A stretch of DNA of 9,679 bases from an uncultured Lachnospiraceae bacterium (GTDB lineage: Bacteria > Bacillota_A > Clostridia > Lachnospirales > Lachnospiraceae): the NCBI GenBank assembly GCA_947564305.1, contig CANOBT010000190.1, forward strand, positions 1 through 9,679. Reading direction: 5' to 3'. The stretch's first letter is position 1; each line of letters opens with the position of its first letter. Positions 1 to 5,867 of the stretch are shown piece by piece. The translations under genes and the position numbers were made by a program. The notes beneath the pieces were generated by a model. The model was given only the letters and a program-made list of their open reading frames with translations, ran no database searches and was not told where the DNA came from.

Positions 1-15
1 TGGAAAATCTGCTTG

Positions 16-125
16 TAGGGGGAAGTTTCCCCCTAGCCCCCTCTGCGCTCAAAAATCACAAAATGTCCTGCCGGAATTTCTGATTTTTTCACTCATTTTT
101 TTGCATGAATATCCCCCGTAACGGG
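16..125. other. Possible origin of transfer (oriT-like) region upstream of mobC
   Basis: The non-coding leader of mobC holds two short perfect inverted repeats. One has 9-bp arms TAGGGGGAA (16-24) and TTCCCCCTA (27-35) with a 2-nt spacer. The other has 5-bp arms CCCGT (115-119) and ACGGG (121-125) around one base. MobC proteins bind near nic sites, and oriT regions commonly lie just upstream of mobC-relaxase operons and contain such repeats. No nic site can be assigned by eye, so the oriT call is inference from position and structure. Confidence 0.4.
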
Positions 126-179
126 ACAGAAGATTGTGTAAAATACTTTCATCAATCCATTACAGAAAGGACGTAAAAA

Positions 180-521
180 ATGGCAAACAGAGAACGCAAA
201 AACGAGCTGAAAATATATCTAAGTGATGACGAGCAGTACATACTTGAACAAAAAATAAAAGCCTCCGGCATGAAAAGCAAATCCGCTTTCCTGCGCCGCC
301 AAATTCTATACGGTTTTGTCTATGACATTGACTATTCCGAACTTCGGGAATACAATGCAGCACTCGGAAAAATCGGCAACAATCTGAACCAGATTGCAAA
401 GCGCATGAACGCCACAGGAAACGTCTATGCCGCCGATGTAAATCAAGTCAAAGAGCTAATGAAAAAAGTGTGGGATACACAAAAGTCCATGCTCTCAAAA
501 CAGCCATACATGAAACAATAA
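180..521 (+). CDS. mobC: MobC-family plasmid/ICE mobilization relaxosome accessory protein
   Basis: This 113-residue protein has the MobC layout. A basic N-terminus and ribbon-helix-helix-like segment (about residues 8-45, with KSKSAFLRRQILYG at 32-45) is followed by the MobC signature LGKIGNNLNQIAKRMN (62-77) and a charged helix. In the family, MobC binds DNA near oriT, helps open the nick region and assists the relaxase. The ATG at 180 is preceded by AGAAAGGA (164-171) at normal spacing. A MobA/VirD2-type relaxase gene normally follows directly or overlaps; here none follows and a terminator-like hairpin begins at the stop codon. It is therefore an orphan, either a remnant of a mobilizable element or able to act only with a relaxase supplied elsewhere. 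The family call is secure; function in this context is uncertain. Confidence 0.85.
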   Translation: MANRERKNELKIYLSDDEQYILEQKIKASGMKSKSAFLRRQILYGFVYDIDYSELREYNAALGKIGNNLNQIAKRMNATGNVYAADVNQVKELMKKVWDTQKSMLSKQPYMKQ

Positions 522-570
522 ACTGTCATAAAAATCCTGCTAAATGTGACATAACCACAGACAGTTTTTC
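520..570 (+). terminator. Terminator-like hairpin after mobC
   Basis: AAACTGTC (520-527), overlapping the mobC stop codon, pairs perfectly with GACAGTTT (560-567), and the right arm runs into further T residues. A small inner stem TGTG/CACA (545-548/556-559) would shorten the large loop. The long loop makes this a moderate candidate only. If real, it shows that mobC is now transcribed alone. Confidence 0.4.
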
Positions 571-631
571 TTCAAATAACCCACCAAAAACTAACTACAA
601 GAAAAAACCAAAATGAGCAAAATTCGACATT

Positions 632-681
632 AAAAAAGGTGTATCGCCTTGAAGTTTTTCTGCTTCATTTCGATACACCTT
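632..681 (-). terminator. Hairpin with T-run on the minus strand (possible terminator)
   Basis: AAGGTGTATCG (636-646) and CGATACACCTT (671-681) form a perfect 11-bp stem. Inside it a second small stem, GAAG (651-654) with CTTC (663-666), can form. Read on the minus strand the stem is followed by six T residues (complement of 632-637), as in an intrinsic terminator. No intact minus-strand gene lies just upstream of it, so it may be a leftover of a lost gene or a small transposon end. Confidence 0.4.
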
Positions 682-771
682 GATGTGTAAATCATCCAAT
701 ATTCTTTTGCCCGATACTTATGTATTTTTCGTTTTATTTTCATTCCGTGTCTTTCCCCAATCTGAATGTAA

Positions 772-1248
772 CTGATAGGCTGTTTCAAAAATATTCAAAA
801 CAGCGAATTAACTTTAGGTACAATATAAAAACTTAGCAATTATAAAGTGGTTCTTGTTGCTTCTCCTTTTACCAATAACAATCTGCTTGATTTTATCACT
901 CCACACCAGCGCAAACCACTCAGTCTAATCTGTAATTAGCCGGACGGCTATTATCAGTTGGACATGGACAAATACCTTTCCGAAAAGGATATTATTCTTA
1001 ATCCGCCCATGAAAGTGCAGAGTATAGAAGTCGTAAAAAGATGTGTTATGAATAATTTAGGAATTGCGGTTGTTCCCACTTATTCCATTGAGGAAGAATT
1101 GAAAAATAGTTCTCTTATGCCAATTAAAACGGAACTTGATGAAAAAAAATTTAACTCTTTTTATATTTATCATAAAAATAAATGGTTAAGCCCACAAATG
1201 GAACTTGCACTGAATTTACTGAAAAAATATGCAATAACAGTCAATTAA
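772..1248 (+). pseudogene. Decayed LysR-type regulator, effector-binding domain only
   Basis: One reading frame gives LysR substrate-binding-domain sequence across two in-frame stops. From 829 it reads KLSNYKVVLVASP, the usual 'VLVASP' strand, continues to an in-frame TAG at 937-939, then resumes as PDGYYQLDMDKYLSEKDI and ends with VQSIEVVKRCVMNNLGIAVV, the typical C-terminal subdomain. A further stop (TAA 826-828) precedes it, and 772-825 in the same frame still looks related. The DNA-binding helix-turn-helix (normally the first 60 or so residues) is absent, and the upstream sequence to about 700 shows only faint similarity with frame breaks. An ORF can be opened from TTG 958, but it would start mid-domain without a convincing ribosome binding site. 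LysR proteins are usually about 290-300 residues. This is therefore a degraded gene, not a small protein. Confidence 0.75.
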
Positions 1249-1285
1249 TAAAAAATCAATAATAGCACTGTGAAACCAGCATCAT

Positions 1286-1420
1286 GGAAATGTGCATAAC
1301 TGCCTATTCCGTCATGGATAACTATGTTTGCAGGACATGGAAAAGCAAAGTACAGCTTTCCCACGTCCTGCAAACATAGTTACCCACAACTCCATAAAAC
1401 AGGCAGTTATACACATTCCC
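1286..1420. repeat. Large imperfect palindrome (MITE-like or bidirectional terminator)
   Basis: The stretch folds on itself. The outer arms 1289-1304 and 1401-1416 match at 15 of 16 positions. The inner arms 1319-1336 and 1365-1382 are a perfect 18-bp match, extending inward with two mismatches to a small AAAGTACA-type loop near 1347-1353. Words of the form TTATNCACA, the DnaA-box pattern, occur in both outer arms: TTATGCACA as the complement of 1291-1299, and TTATACACA at 1407-1415. TTACCCACA lies at 1380-1388. It sits between the LysR remnant and the 3' end of the MFS gene. It could be a non-autonomous transposable repeat, a bidirectional transcription stop, or a replication-related site. 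No coding sequence is supported here. Confidence 0.6.
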
Positions 1421-1469
1421 ACAATGCCTACGCCTACGGAATCCATCTCATTCATATTCTTCTATTATG

Positions 1470-2666
1470 TTACTTACTTAACGGATTTTCTACCATTCTT
1501 TTCAGAACAAATAATACGAAGATTAACACTACAGGGAATATAGCAGCAAAGAGCAGACCAATCTTAAGATTGCCGCCAGCCATGCCGGAAAAACGTCCTA
1601 CCATTAACGGTCCCACCGTACCACCCAAATCGCCAGCCAAAGCCAAAAATGCAAACATGGCTGTGCCTCCCATTGGACACTTCTGCGCGGAGATACTGAT
1701 AGTACCCGGCCACATAATACCTACCGAAATGCCGCATAGTGCGCAGCCTGCCAACCCTATGACGGGCGAAGATGACAAGGAAGCCAGCAGATAGCAGCTT
1801 ATACACAATGCGCCACACGCCAGCATGGTTTTTGTCAGGTCAAGTTTCTCACTCATCCTGCCATAGAACACACGGGATATGCCCATAAGCACCGCAAATG
1901 AACAAGGTCCGGCAAGGTCACCGACAGTTTTAGAGACACCCATTGCTGACTCGGTAAATGCAGATGACCACTGAGCCATAGATGCTTCAGAAGCGCCGGA
2001 GCATACCATAAGCAACACCAACAGCCAAAACAGCGGCAATCGGAATAGCTTACTAATTGTCATACCCTTGCCTTCTTCCACCAACCGCTCTATAGGACAG
2101 ACGATAAAATTGAACGTGTTATATAGTGGCACAAGTGCCCAGATCAGCGTAAGTACCTTCCAGTTCGCCACGCCAAATGCCGTAAAGAACAGTGTCGAAC
2201 CAAAGATTACCCCTACAGCTCCCCAACAGTAGAAAGAGTGCAGCAGGCTCATCATGCCGTCCTTGTTTTCAAAAGGGCACGCCTCAACGATAGGGCTTAC
2301 CAAAACCTCAACCAAGCCACTGCCCACGGCATAGAATACTACCGCAATCAGAATCCCTGTAAAGGGGTTGGTGAACAGTTCCGGAAGGACTGTCAGCAGC
2401 ATGAGTCCTACTGCAGACACCACCTGAGAAACTACTACACAGATCCGGTAACCTACCCTGTCTACAAATTTTGTGGCAGCAAAATCTATCAGCAACTGTG
2501 TCAGATAGAATACCGTCGGAATCAGTGCAATCTTTTCCAACTGAATCCCATAAGTGCTTTTAAATGTCAGAAACAAGAGTGGTGCAAAGTTGGCGGCAAT
2601 AGCCTGCGTAATAAAGCCAAGATAACAAGCAAAAAGTGTCTTGCGGTAGTTAGGTTGTTTGGACAT
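1470..2666 (-). CDS. Major facilitator superfamily permease, FHS-like
   Basis: This 398-residue, very hydrophobic protein has the length and spacing of a 12-helix MFS secondary transporter in the cytoplasmic membrane. The loop after helix 2 carries KFVDRVGYR (66-74), a variant of MFS motif A, and a matching basic loop YGRMSEKL (268-275) follows in the second half. LLHSFYCWGAVG (141-152) and SPIVEACP (124-131) resemble the fucose/glucose/hexose permease-like (FHS) branch, so a sugar or related small solute is plausible; the substrate cannot be read from sequence. The start is well supported: GGAGAGG (complement of 2674-2680) lies 7 nt before the ATG. It follows the DUF1349 gene by 33 bp on the same strand and is probably co-transcribed with it under the nearby AraC regulator. 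Its 3' end faces the large palindrome at 1286-1420. Confidence 0.88.
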   Translation of the reverse strand: MSKQPNYRKTLFACYLGFITQAIAANFAPLLFLTFKSTYGIQLEKIALIPTVFYLTQLLIDFAATKFVDRVGYRICVVVSQVVSAVGLMLLTVLPELFTNPFTGILIAVVFYAVGSGLVEVLVSPIVEACPFENKDGMMSLLHSFYCWGAVGVIFGSTLFFTAFGVANWKVLTLIWALVPLYNTFNFIVCPIERLVEEGKGMTISKLFRLPLFWLLVLLMVCSGASEASMAQWSSAFTESAMGVSKTVGDLAGPCSFAVLMGISRVFYGRMSEKLDLTKTMLACGALCISCYLLASLSSSPVIGLAGCALCGISVGIMWPGTISISAQKCPMGGTAMFAFLALAGDLGGTVGPLMVGRFSGMAGGNLKIGLLFAAIFPVVLIFVLFVLKRMVENPLSK

Positions 2667-2699
2667 ATCAATTCCTCTCCGTGTAATGTCTGTTTAAGT

Positions 2700-3287
2700 T
2701 TATTTTCCGGCTCTGATATTTTTGACTGTTGATTTTTGGATGCTTAAATCTTCATATACCCTGATTCCGCCATTGCCGACCGGAGCCTGAGCTAAAAGCC
2801 CAACCTTCACAACCGGATCAACTGGAAGATGGAAATATCTCATCATATAAAAATTTTCCCCATCCACAGAGTAATGAAATGCAAAATTATTACCCACTCT
2901 GCAAACCTGCAGCCAGGCTGTATCTCCCTCAAGATTGCACCCGTTGGCATCGTCTGAATCACCTTTCGTTACCACGCTCACAGCGGCATGTGTACCAAAG
3001 TCTGTTAATTCAAAACAGCATTTTGCCCAACAGTTCATGTCTTTCATTACCATGACGGATGCTGAATCATAGGTGTCTTTAAAGTCATGTGATACTTTGA
3101 CCTTAAGAATAAAATCTCCCTCTATTTCTGTATAATAATAGGGAGCATTGCAAAGTGATTCCGGAAGAATCCCTTCCTCACATTCATCAATGCTTCCGCA
3201 GAAAAAATCTGTCTGTGCAGGTGCCTTAATTTCAATTCTATTGTCCTTTTTTACGATTTCTCCTTCATTCAGCCATTTAAATTCCAT
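2700..3287 (-). CDS. DUF1349 domain protein (concanavalin A-like fold)
   Basis: This 195-residue soluble protein has no signal peptide or membrane segment. It fits DUF1349: a beta-rich, lectin-like domain with the usual pattern of short strands, including DFFCGSIDECEEGILPESLC near the start, DFILKVKVSHDF mid-protein and AFHYSVDGENFYMMRYF then VKVGLLAQAP toward the end. Members are sometimes labelled 'regulation of enolase protein 1'-like and occur beside sugar-handling genes, but no reaction is established. AGGAGG (complement of 3295-3300) lies 7 nt before the ATG, so the start is firm. The gene is first in a two-gene operon with the MFS permease (33-bp gap) and lies immediately downstream of the AraC gene, which suggests an AraC-controlled carbohydrate response. 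That role is inference from context. Confidence 0.82.
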   Translation of the reverse strand: MEFKWLNEGEIVKKDNRIEIKAPAQTDFFCGSIDECEEGILPESLCNAPYYYTEIEGDFILKVKVSHDFKDTYDSASVMVMKDMNCWAKCCFELTDFGTHAAVSVVTKGDSDDANGCNLEGDTAWLQVCRVGNNFAFHYSVDGENFYMMRYFHLPVDPVVKVGLLAQAPVGNGGIRVYEDLSIQKSTVKNIRAGK

Positions 3288-3303
3288 CTTAAAACCTCCT
3301 CGT

Positions 3304-3337
3304 ATTATAAGTTTCTTTCATTGGTCGAATGTATTAT
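3304..3337 (-). promoter_or_regulatory. Candidate promoter region of the DUF1349-MFS operon
   Basis: Two TATAAT-type -10 words lie on the minus strand upstream of the operon: TATAAT as the complement of 3304-3309, and a second within ATATAATAC at about 3331-3339. Neither has a good TTGACA-like -35 box at the right distance, as is common for activator-dependent promoters. The direct repeat CATCTAAAA occurs at 3340-3348 and again 32 bp away at 3372-3380, about three helical turns, and might be bound by the adjacent AraC protein. The second copy is partly within a terminator stem, so this is tentative. Confidence 0.35.
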
Positions 3338-3376
3338 ATCATCTAAAACGGGGGACAAAAAGATACAATAACATCT

Positions 3377-3410
3377 AAAAACCGCACTATTTTCCCAAAG
3401 TGCGGTTTTT
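3377..3410 (-). terminator. Intrinsic terminator overlapping the end of the AraC gene
   Basis: AAAAACCGCACT (3377-3388) and AGTGCGGTTTTT (3399-3410) form a perfect 12-bp stem with a 10-nt loop. On the minus strand the stem ends in a run of T. The AraC stop codon (complement of 3387-3389) lies at the base of the loop, so the stem itself encodes the final residues. It separates regulator transcription from the DUF1349-MFS operon and may work in both directions. Confidence 0.8.
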
Positions 3411-4277
3411 GCCGGGTGCATATCCATAAGTCCGTCGAAATTGGCGGCTGAAATAGTTTACAGAGTTGAAGCCGCAGGCATGGCTGATTTCCTGAAGAGT
3501 CAGCGTTGTATCGCCAAGCAGCCTGTAGGCGGTTTGAAGCCGATATTGAATCAACGCATCTACTGGCGAACATCCCAAATATGCATTGAAACAACGTCCC
3601 GCTTCGCTACGGCTAATGTCAGCGGCACTGGCAATATCATCAAGTGTGACAGATTCCGCATAGTGCGCGTAGATGTATGTCAACATCTGTTGGATACGTA
3701 TCTGAGTGTTGATTTGTATGCGTGTGGCTTCGGATTTGGGTAAGTCGTCAAAATGTCGGAATAAGTATTCAAAAATACTGTTGAGGTCGCGTTGGACAAC
3801 CATTTCATAACAAACGTTACGTTCCCGCAATTGACAGTAAATATCCTCTATCAAACGGTTTACCTCATCGTGCCAACCGTTTCCACGTCTGAACATGATA
3901 AAAGGTAATGAGTCAGAGCCAGCAATGGGGCGGATATATTTCTGGTAGATTACACTGGTTCCCGGTGCGAATATAATATCGGAAAAGACGATATTGGGCA
4001 TCGGGTCGGGTACATCGCCGGATAGCTGTCGGATTCCATGCAGTATATTACTGTTAATAAATATGCTGTCACCGGATTCCAATGTGAGGTGTTTCTGCCC
4101 CACTTGAAAATCCATAATGCCTCTCGTTGCTGTGGCAATCTCAAATTCGGGATGCCAATGTAAAGGTCCCGCCCAGTTCGGCAATGTGGCAAGTTCATCA
4201 TGAAAATATGTGATAGGAAAAACTGATGCGTCATGAGTTATTTGCTCCCGCAACTGATGATCAATTGTTATAGGCAT
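3387..4277 (-). CDS. AraC-family transcriptional regulator with cupin sensor domain
   Basis: This 296-residue protein has the standard two-domain AraC plan. The N-terminal cupin-type ligand domain carries PLHWHPEFEI (38-47) followed by the beta-barrel and ESGDSIFINSNILHGI (67-82), as in sugar-sensing members. The C-terminal DNA-binding domain has two helix-turn-helix units: TLDDIASAADISRSEAGRCF (211-230) and LTLQEISHACGFNSVNYFSR (259-278), followed by QFRRTYGYAPGK. AGGAGAGG (complement of 4284-4291) is well placed before the ATG. An extended -10 box lies upstream at 4323-4331. As members usually activate adjacent transport or catabolic genes in response to a small ligand, it likely controls the downstream DUF1349-MFS pair. 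The ligand is unknown. Confidence 0.92.
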   Translation of the reverse strand: MPITIDHQLREQITHDASVFPITYFHDELATLPNWAGPLHWHPEFEIATATRGIMDFQVGQKHLTLESGDSIFINSNILHGIRQLSGDVPDPMPNIVFSDIIFAPGTSVIYQKYIRPIAGSDSLPFIMFRRGNGWHDEVNRLIEDIYCQLRERNVCYEMVVQRDLNSIFEYLFRHFDDLPKSEATRIQINTQIRIQQMLTYIYAHYAESVTLDDIASAADISRSEAGRCFNAYLGCSPVDALIQYRLQTAYRLLGDTTLTLQEISHACGFNSVNYFSRQFRRTYGYAPGKNRTLGK

Positions 4278-4322
4278 AATTTACCTCTCCTATGTGCAAT
4301 GTGTGTTCTATAACTATCTACG

Positions 4323-4331
4323 ATTATAGCA
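4323..4331 (-). promoter_or_regulatory. Extended -10 element, promoter of the AraC gene
   Basis: The minus strand reads TGCTATAAT here, a perfect consensus extended -10 (TGn plus TATAAT). It lies about 46 nt before the AraC start codon. The region 17 bp further upstream is a poor -35, which an extended -10 can tolerate. Confidence 0.55.
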
Positions 4332-4618
4332 GATTCAAATCCCGATTTTTCGCTGGTGAAACATTGAAAGTATAACACACACACGACCAGATCACAATGA
4401 TATATCTTGCCCTTTTGATTTCTCCTTTCTCTGCTCTGTCGGCGGTATTGCCTGTTCTACACAACGTTTGACCGTTTCAGCTTCGGAACATTAACTCCAC
4501 GAATGCTCCTGCTAAATTGCTCTTGCACAAATTTTTATTGTTTAAGAAAAGCCCTGCATATTTATCATACACAGAGCCATTCTAATCTTTTTTTGCCCTC
4601 TACATAGAGCGTTTTCTT
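4332..4618. other. Intergenic stretch without a supported gene
   Basis: No intact coding sequence is supported here. On the minus strand an AAAGGAG-type ribosome binding site at about 4421-4430 is followed by AAATCAAAAGGGCAAGATATATC. It has no start codon where one would be expected, so it may mark the beginning of a gene lost when the conjugation module eroded. A T-rich stretch near 4588-4594 has no clear stem. Confidence 0.4.
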
Positions 4619-4640
4619 TCTGTAAAATTCATTTTACAGA
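4619..4640. repeat. Tight 10-bp palindrome over a stop codon
   Basis: TCTGTAAAAT (4619-4628) and ATTTTACAGA (4631-4640) are perfect inverted repeats with a 2-nt centre. The stop codon of the gene at 4634-5014 lies within the right arm. Neither strand has a T-run after it, so a simple intrinsic terminator is doubtful; a protein-binding site or an RNA 3'-end stem are alternatives. Confidence 0.45.
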
Positions 4641-5014
4641 GTTATACCCGCCTTTTTTGCAAAGTCGGCTTTTCTCCCGATAAGTTCCGACTGTTTTTCT
4701 TTTGGCAGATTGTCAAATATTTCCTCATAGAGAACATCATCTAACCGCATTTCCCTAGCAAGTAAAAAAACATTTAGATTGAACCATTCGTCCCAAAGCC
4801 CCTCAAATAAACTGTTACTGTCTGTATAGGTGTCAAGCTCTTCAAAGCCATATGACGGTGTATAACACTGCAATTTAACAAAACCATATCTGCCAGCATC
4901 AATCAATAAAATATCTTCATCTTCTATTTCGTACAGTTCTGCAAACGCATCAATCACTTTGCGACACTTCTCCCGTTCTTCCTCTGTAATATATACCTTT
5001 TTTTCCATGCCCAT
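4634..5014 (-). CDS. Small acidic hypothetical protein of a conjugative-element remnant
   Basis: This 126-residue acidic, soluble protein has no signal peptide or membrane helix. The N-terminal part (KKVYITEEEREKCRKVIDAF) is helical and charged, a middle GRYGFVKLQCYTP segment looks strand-rich, and the C-terminus ends LPKEKQSELIGRKADFAKKA. It recalls uncharacterised proteins carried beside transfer genes of Clostridial integrative conjugative elements, but no domain function is known. The position supports that origin: it follows a truncated Maff2 gene and a coding tail on the same strand. Two starts are possible. The outer ATG (5012-5014) lies only 3 nt after AGAGG; the second (5006-5008), giving MEKKVY, has the better spacing. 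The true length is therefore 124 or 126 residues. It appears intact. Confidence 0.65.
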   Translation of the reverse strand: MGMEKKVYITEEEREKCRKVIDAFAELYEIEDEDILLIDAGRYGFVKLQCYTPSYGFEELDTYTDSNSLFEGLWDEWFNLNVFLLAREMRLDDVLYEEIFDNLPKEKQSELIGRKADFAKKAGITL

Positions 5015-5021
5015 TTACCTC

Positions 5022-5150
5022 TTATCCTTTCAAATCGTGGAATATTGTTTTCAGTTCCTGCAATGCTTCTAAACCACATATTTGAAATGCCACATATACC
5101 ATTTTATACGGAATAGAGGTATGGCTGTCTGCATTTATTAGTGTGTTACT
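5022..5150 (-). pseudogene. Orphan coding tail after the Maff2 fragment
   Basis: Directly after the stop codon of the truncated Maff2 gene, the same frame stays open for 42 codons. It ends with MVYVAFQICGLEALQELKTI plus FHDLKG and a TAA (complement of 5022-5024), 7 nt before the next gene. An ATG is available at 5100-5102 but has no clear ribosome binding site. The composition looks like real protein and the stop is spaced as in an operon. I read it as the 3' end of a lost transfer gene brought next to Maff2 by a deletion. A translated 26-residue peptide is possible but less likely. Confidence 0.4.
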
Positions 5151-5291
5151 TTATGACACCTGTACATTAGCTCCTGGGTTGTCATTTCCATAACCTTCCA
5201 GAAGGTTGATTACACCCCATACGGAGAGCCCTGCGCCAATGGCCACCACTAATGTCTGCAAAATAGCAATCGCTGATGCGAAAAATGCCAT
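5151..5291 (-). pseudogene. Truncated Maff2-family conjugative-element protein
   Basis: The 46-residue frame begins MAFFASAIAILQTLVVAIGA, then reads GLSVWGVINLLEGYGNDNPGA. This is the hallmark N-terminal half of Maff2-family proteins: small membrane proteins, often VirB2/TrbC pilin-like, encoded in the transfer region of Clostridial conjugative elements. AGAGGA lies just before the ATG. Intact members continue after NPGA into a lysine/glutamine-rich turn and a second glycine-rich membrane helix; here the homology stops abruptly and a stop codon follows six residues later (complement of 5151-5153). One hydrophobic segment remains (about residues 8-31). It is therefore a broken gene with a deletion junction near 5165. 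It is too short for most gene callers and shows that this region derives from a conjugative element. Confidence 0.75.
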
Positions 5292-5457
5292 ATATTCCTC
5301 TGGAACCGGAACCCTCGAAACGCATTATTTTGTCGTTTCACCACAATCTGAACCAAACACAAACCATAGATCCTAATAGTTTTGTCCTCTCAAATCTGTG
5401 TATCCCAGGATTCCGGTTCCTCTCCTTTCCTGCTAAATTTTATCTTGTCTTCGGGAT

Positions 5458-5520
5458 AAAAACAGGGACTTCTGTATCTAGCGCCGCATCGTGAAAACAG
5501 CCGCATATACAAAAGTCCCT
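5458..5520 (-). terminator. Candidate minus-strand terminator upstream of the Maff2 fragment
   Basis: The arms 5464-5477 (AGGGACTTCTGTAT) and 5507-5520 (ATACAAAAGTCCCT) pair with one mismatch. On the minus strand the stem is followed by GTTTTTAT. The loop is long (29 nt). It would end transcription entering from the right before the Maff2 remnant. No gene is supported between 5292 and this hairpin. Confidence 0.45.
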
Positions 5521-5614
5521 TTGATTTTCATGTTCCATATTCAGTTTTTATTTTAAATGACTCACTCTTAATAGATGAATACATCCGGATTGAAGTGTGT
5601 AATATTATCTGATT

Positions 5615-5698
5615 CTAAGTTACAATTCCCCCGGCTCTGCCCGGATTGGCGGATATGTAAAACGGTATTTCCCACCCGTCTTTCTGAATATTTTTATA
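5615..5698 (-). pseudogene. Protein-like fragment downstream of the left 27-bp palindrome
   Basis: The minus strand has 27 open codons, reading NIQKDGWEIPFYISANPGR then AGGIVT before a TAG (complement of 5615-5617). There is no ATG/GTG/TTG start in frame; a TAA lies immediately upstream (5699-5701), although a good GGAAAGGAG purine-rich site precedes it. The residue mix looks like genuine protein. It may be a remnant of a gene that once followed the PAPS-reductase-like gene, with the palindrome at 5717-5743 as its leader. Family unknown. Confidence 0.25.
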
Positions 5699-5716
5699 TT
5701 ATCAACTCCTTTCCAT

Positions 5717-5743
5717 AACTTTGCGTCACTGTGACGCAAAGTT
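5717..5743. repeat. 27-bp perfect palindrome, left copy
   Basis: AACTTTGCGTCAC, a single T, then the exact reverse complement GTGACGCAAAGTT. An identical 27-bp copy lies at 7242-7268, so the two bracket the gene at 5868-7169. On the minus strand this copy is followed within 15 nt by GGAAAGGAG, a ribosome-binding-type leader. No T-run follows on either strand, so it is unlikely to be a simple terminator. An operator for a dimeric regulator, an RNA-processing stem or a recombination site are possible. Confidence 0.9.
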
Positions 5744-5787
5744 GAAAATTACTCCTAAAAGAAAAATGATTCCGTTTCTTACAGAAC

Positions 5788-5816
5788 AAAAAAGAGTATC
5801 TTCCAAAGCGATACCC
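5788..5816 (-). terminator. Intrinsic terminator of the PAPS-reductase-like gene
   Basis: On the minus strand GGGTATC and GATACTC (complements of 5810-5816 and 5794-5800) form a 7-bp stem with one G-U pair and a 9-nt loop, followed by TTTTTT (complement of 5788-5793). It lies about 50 nt after the stop codon of the gene at 5868-7169. The stem is short but the T-run is good. Confidence 0.55.
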
Positions 5817-5867
5817 GTACAATTCCATATCAGCCTGTTTTCTTACAAACAGTACATCTTTCAGTAA

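Noticed and set aside
1324..1794. Plus-strand open frames over the palindrome and the end of the MFS gene
   Set aside because: They overlap the well-supported minus-strand permease, have low-complexity composition, and lack a ribosome binding site.
2238..2732. 164-codon plus-strand frame
   Set aside because: Lies antisense to the MFS gene and has no recognisable domain or start signal.
5276..5494. 72-codon plus-strand frame
   Set aside because: Overlaps the start of the Maff2 remnant on the other strand; proline/serine-rich shadow without a ribosome binding site.
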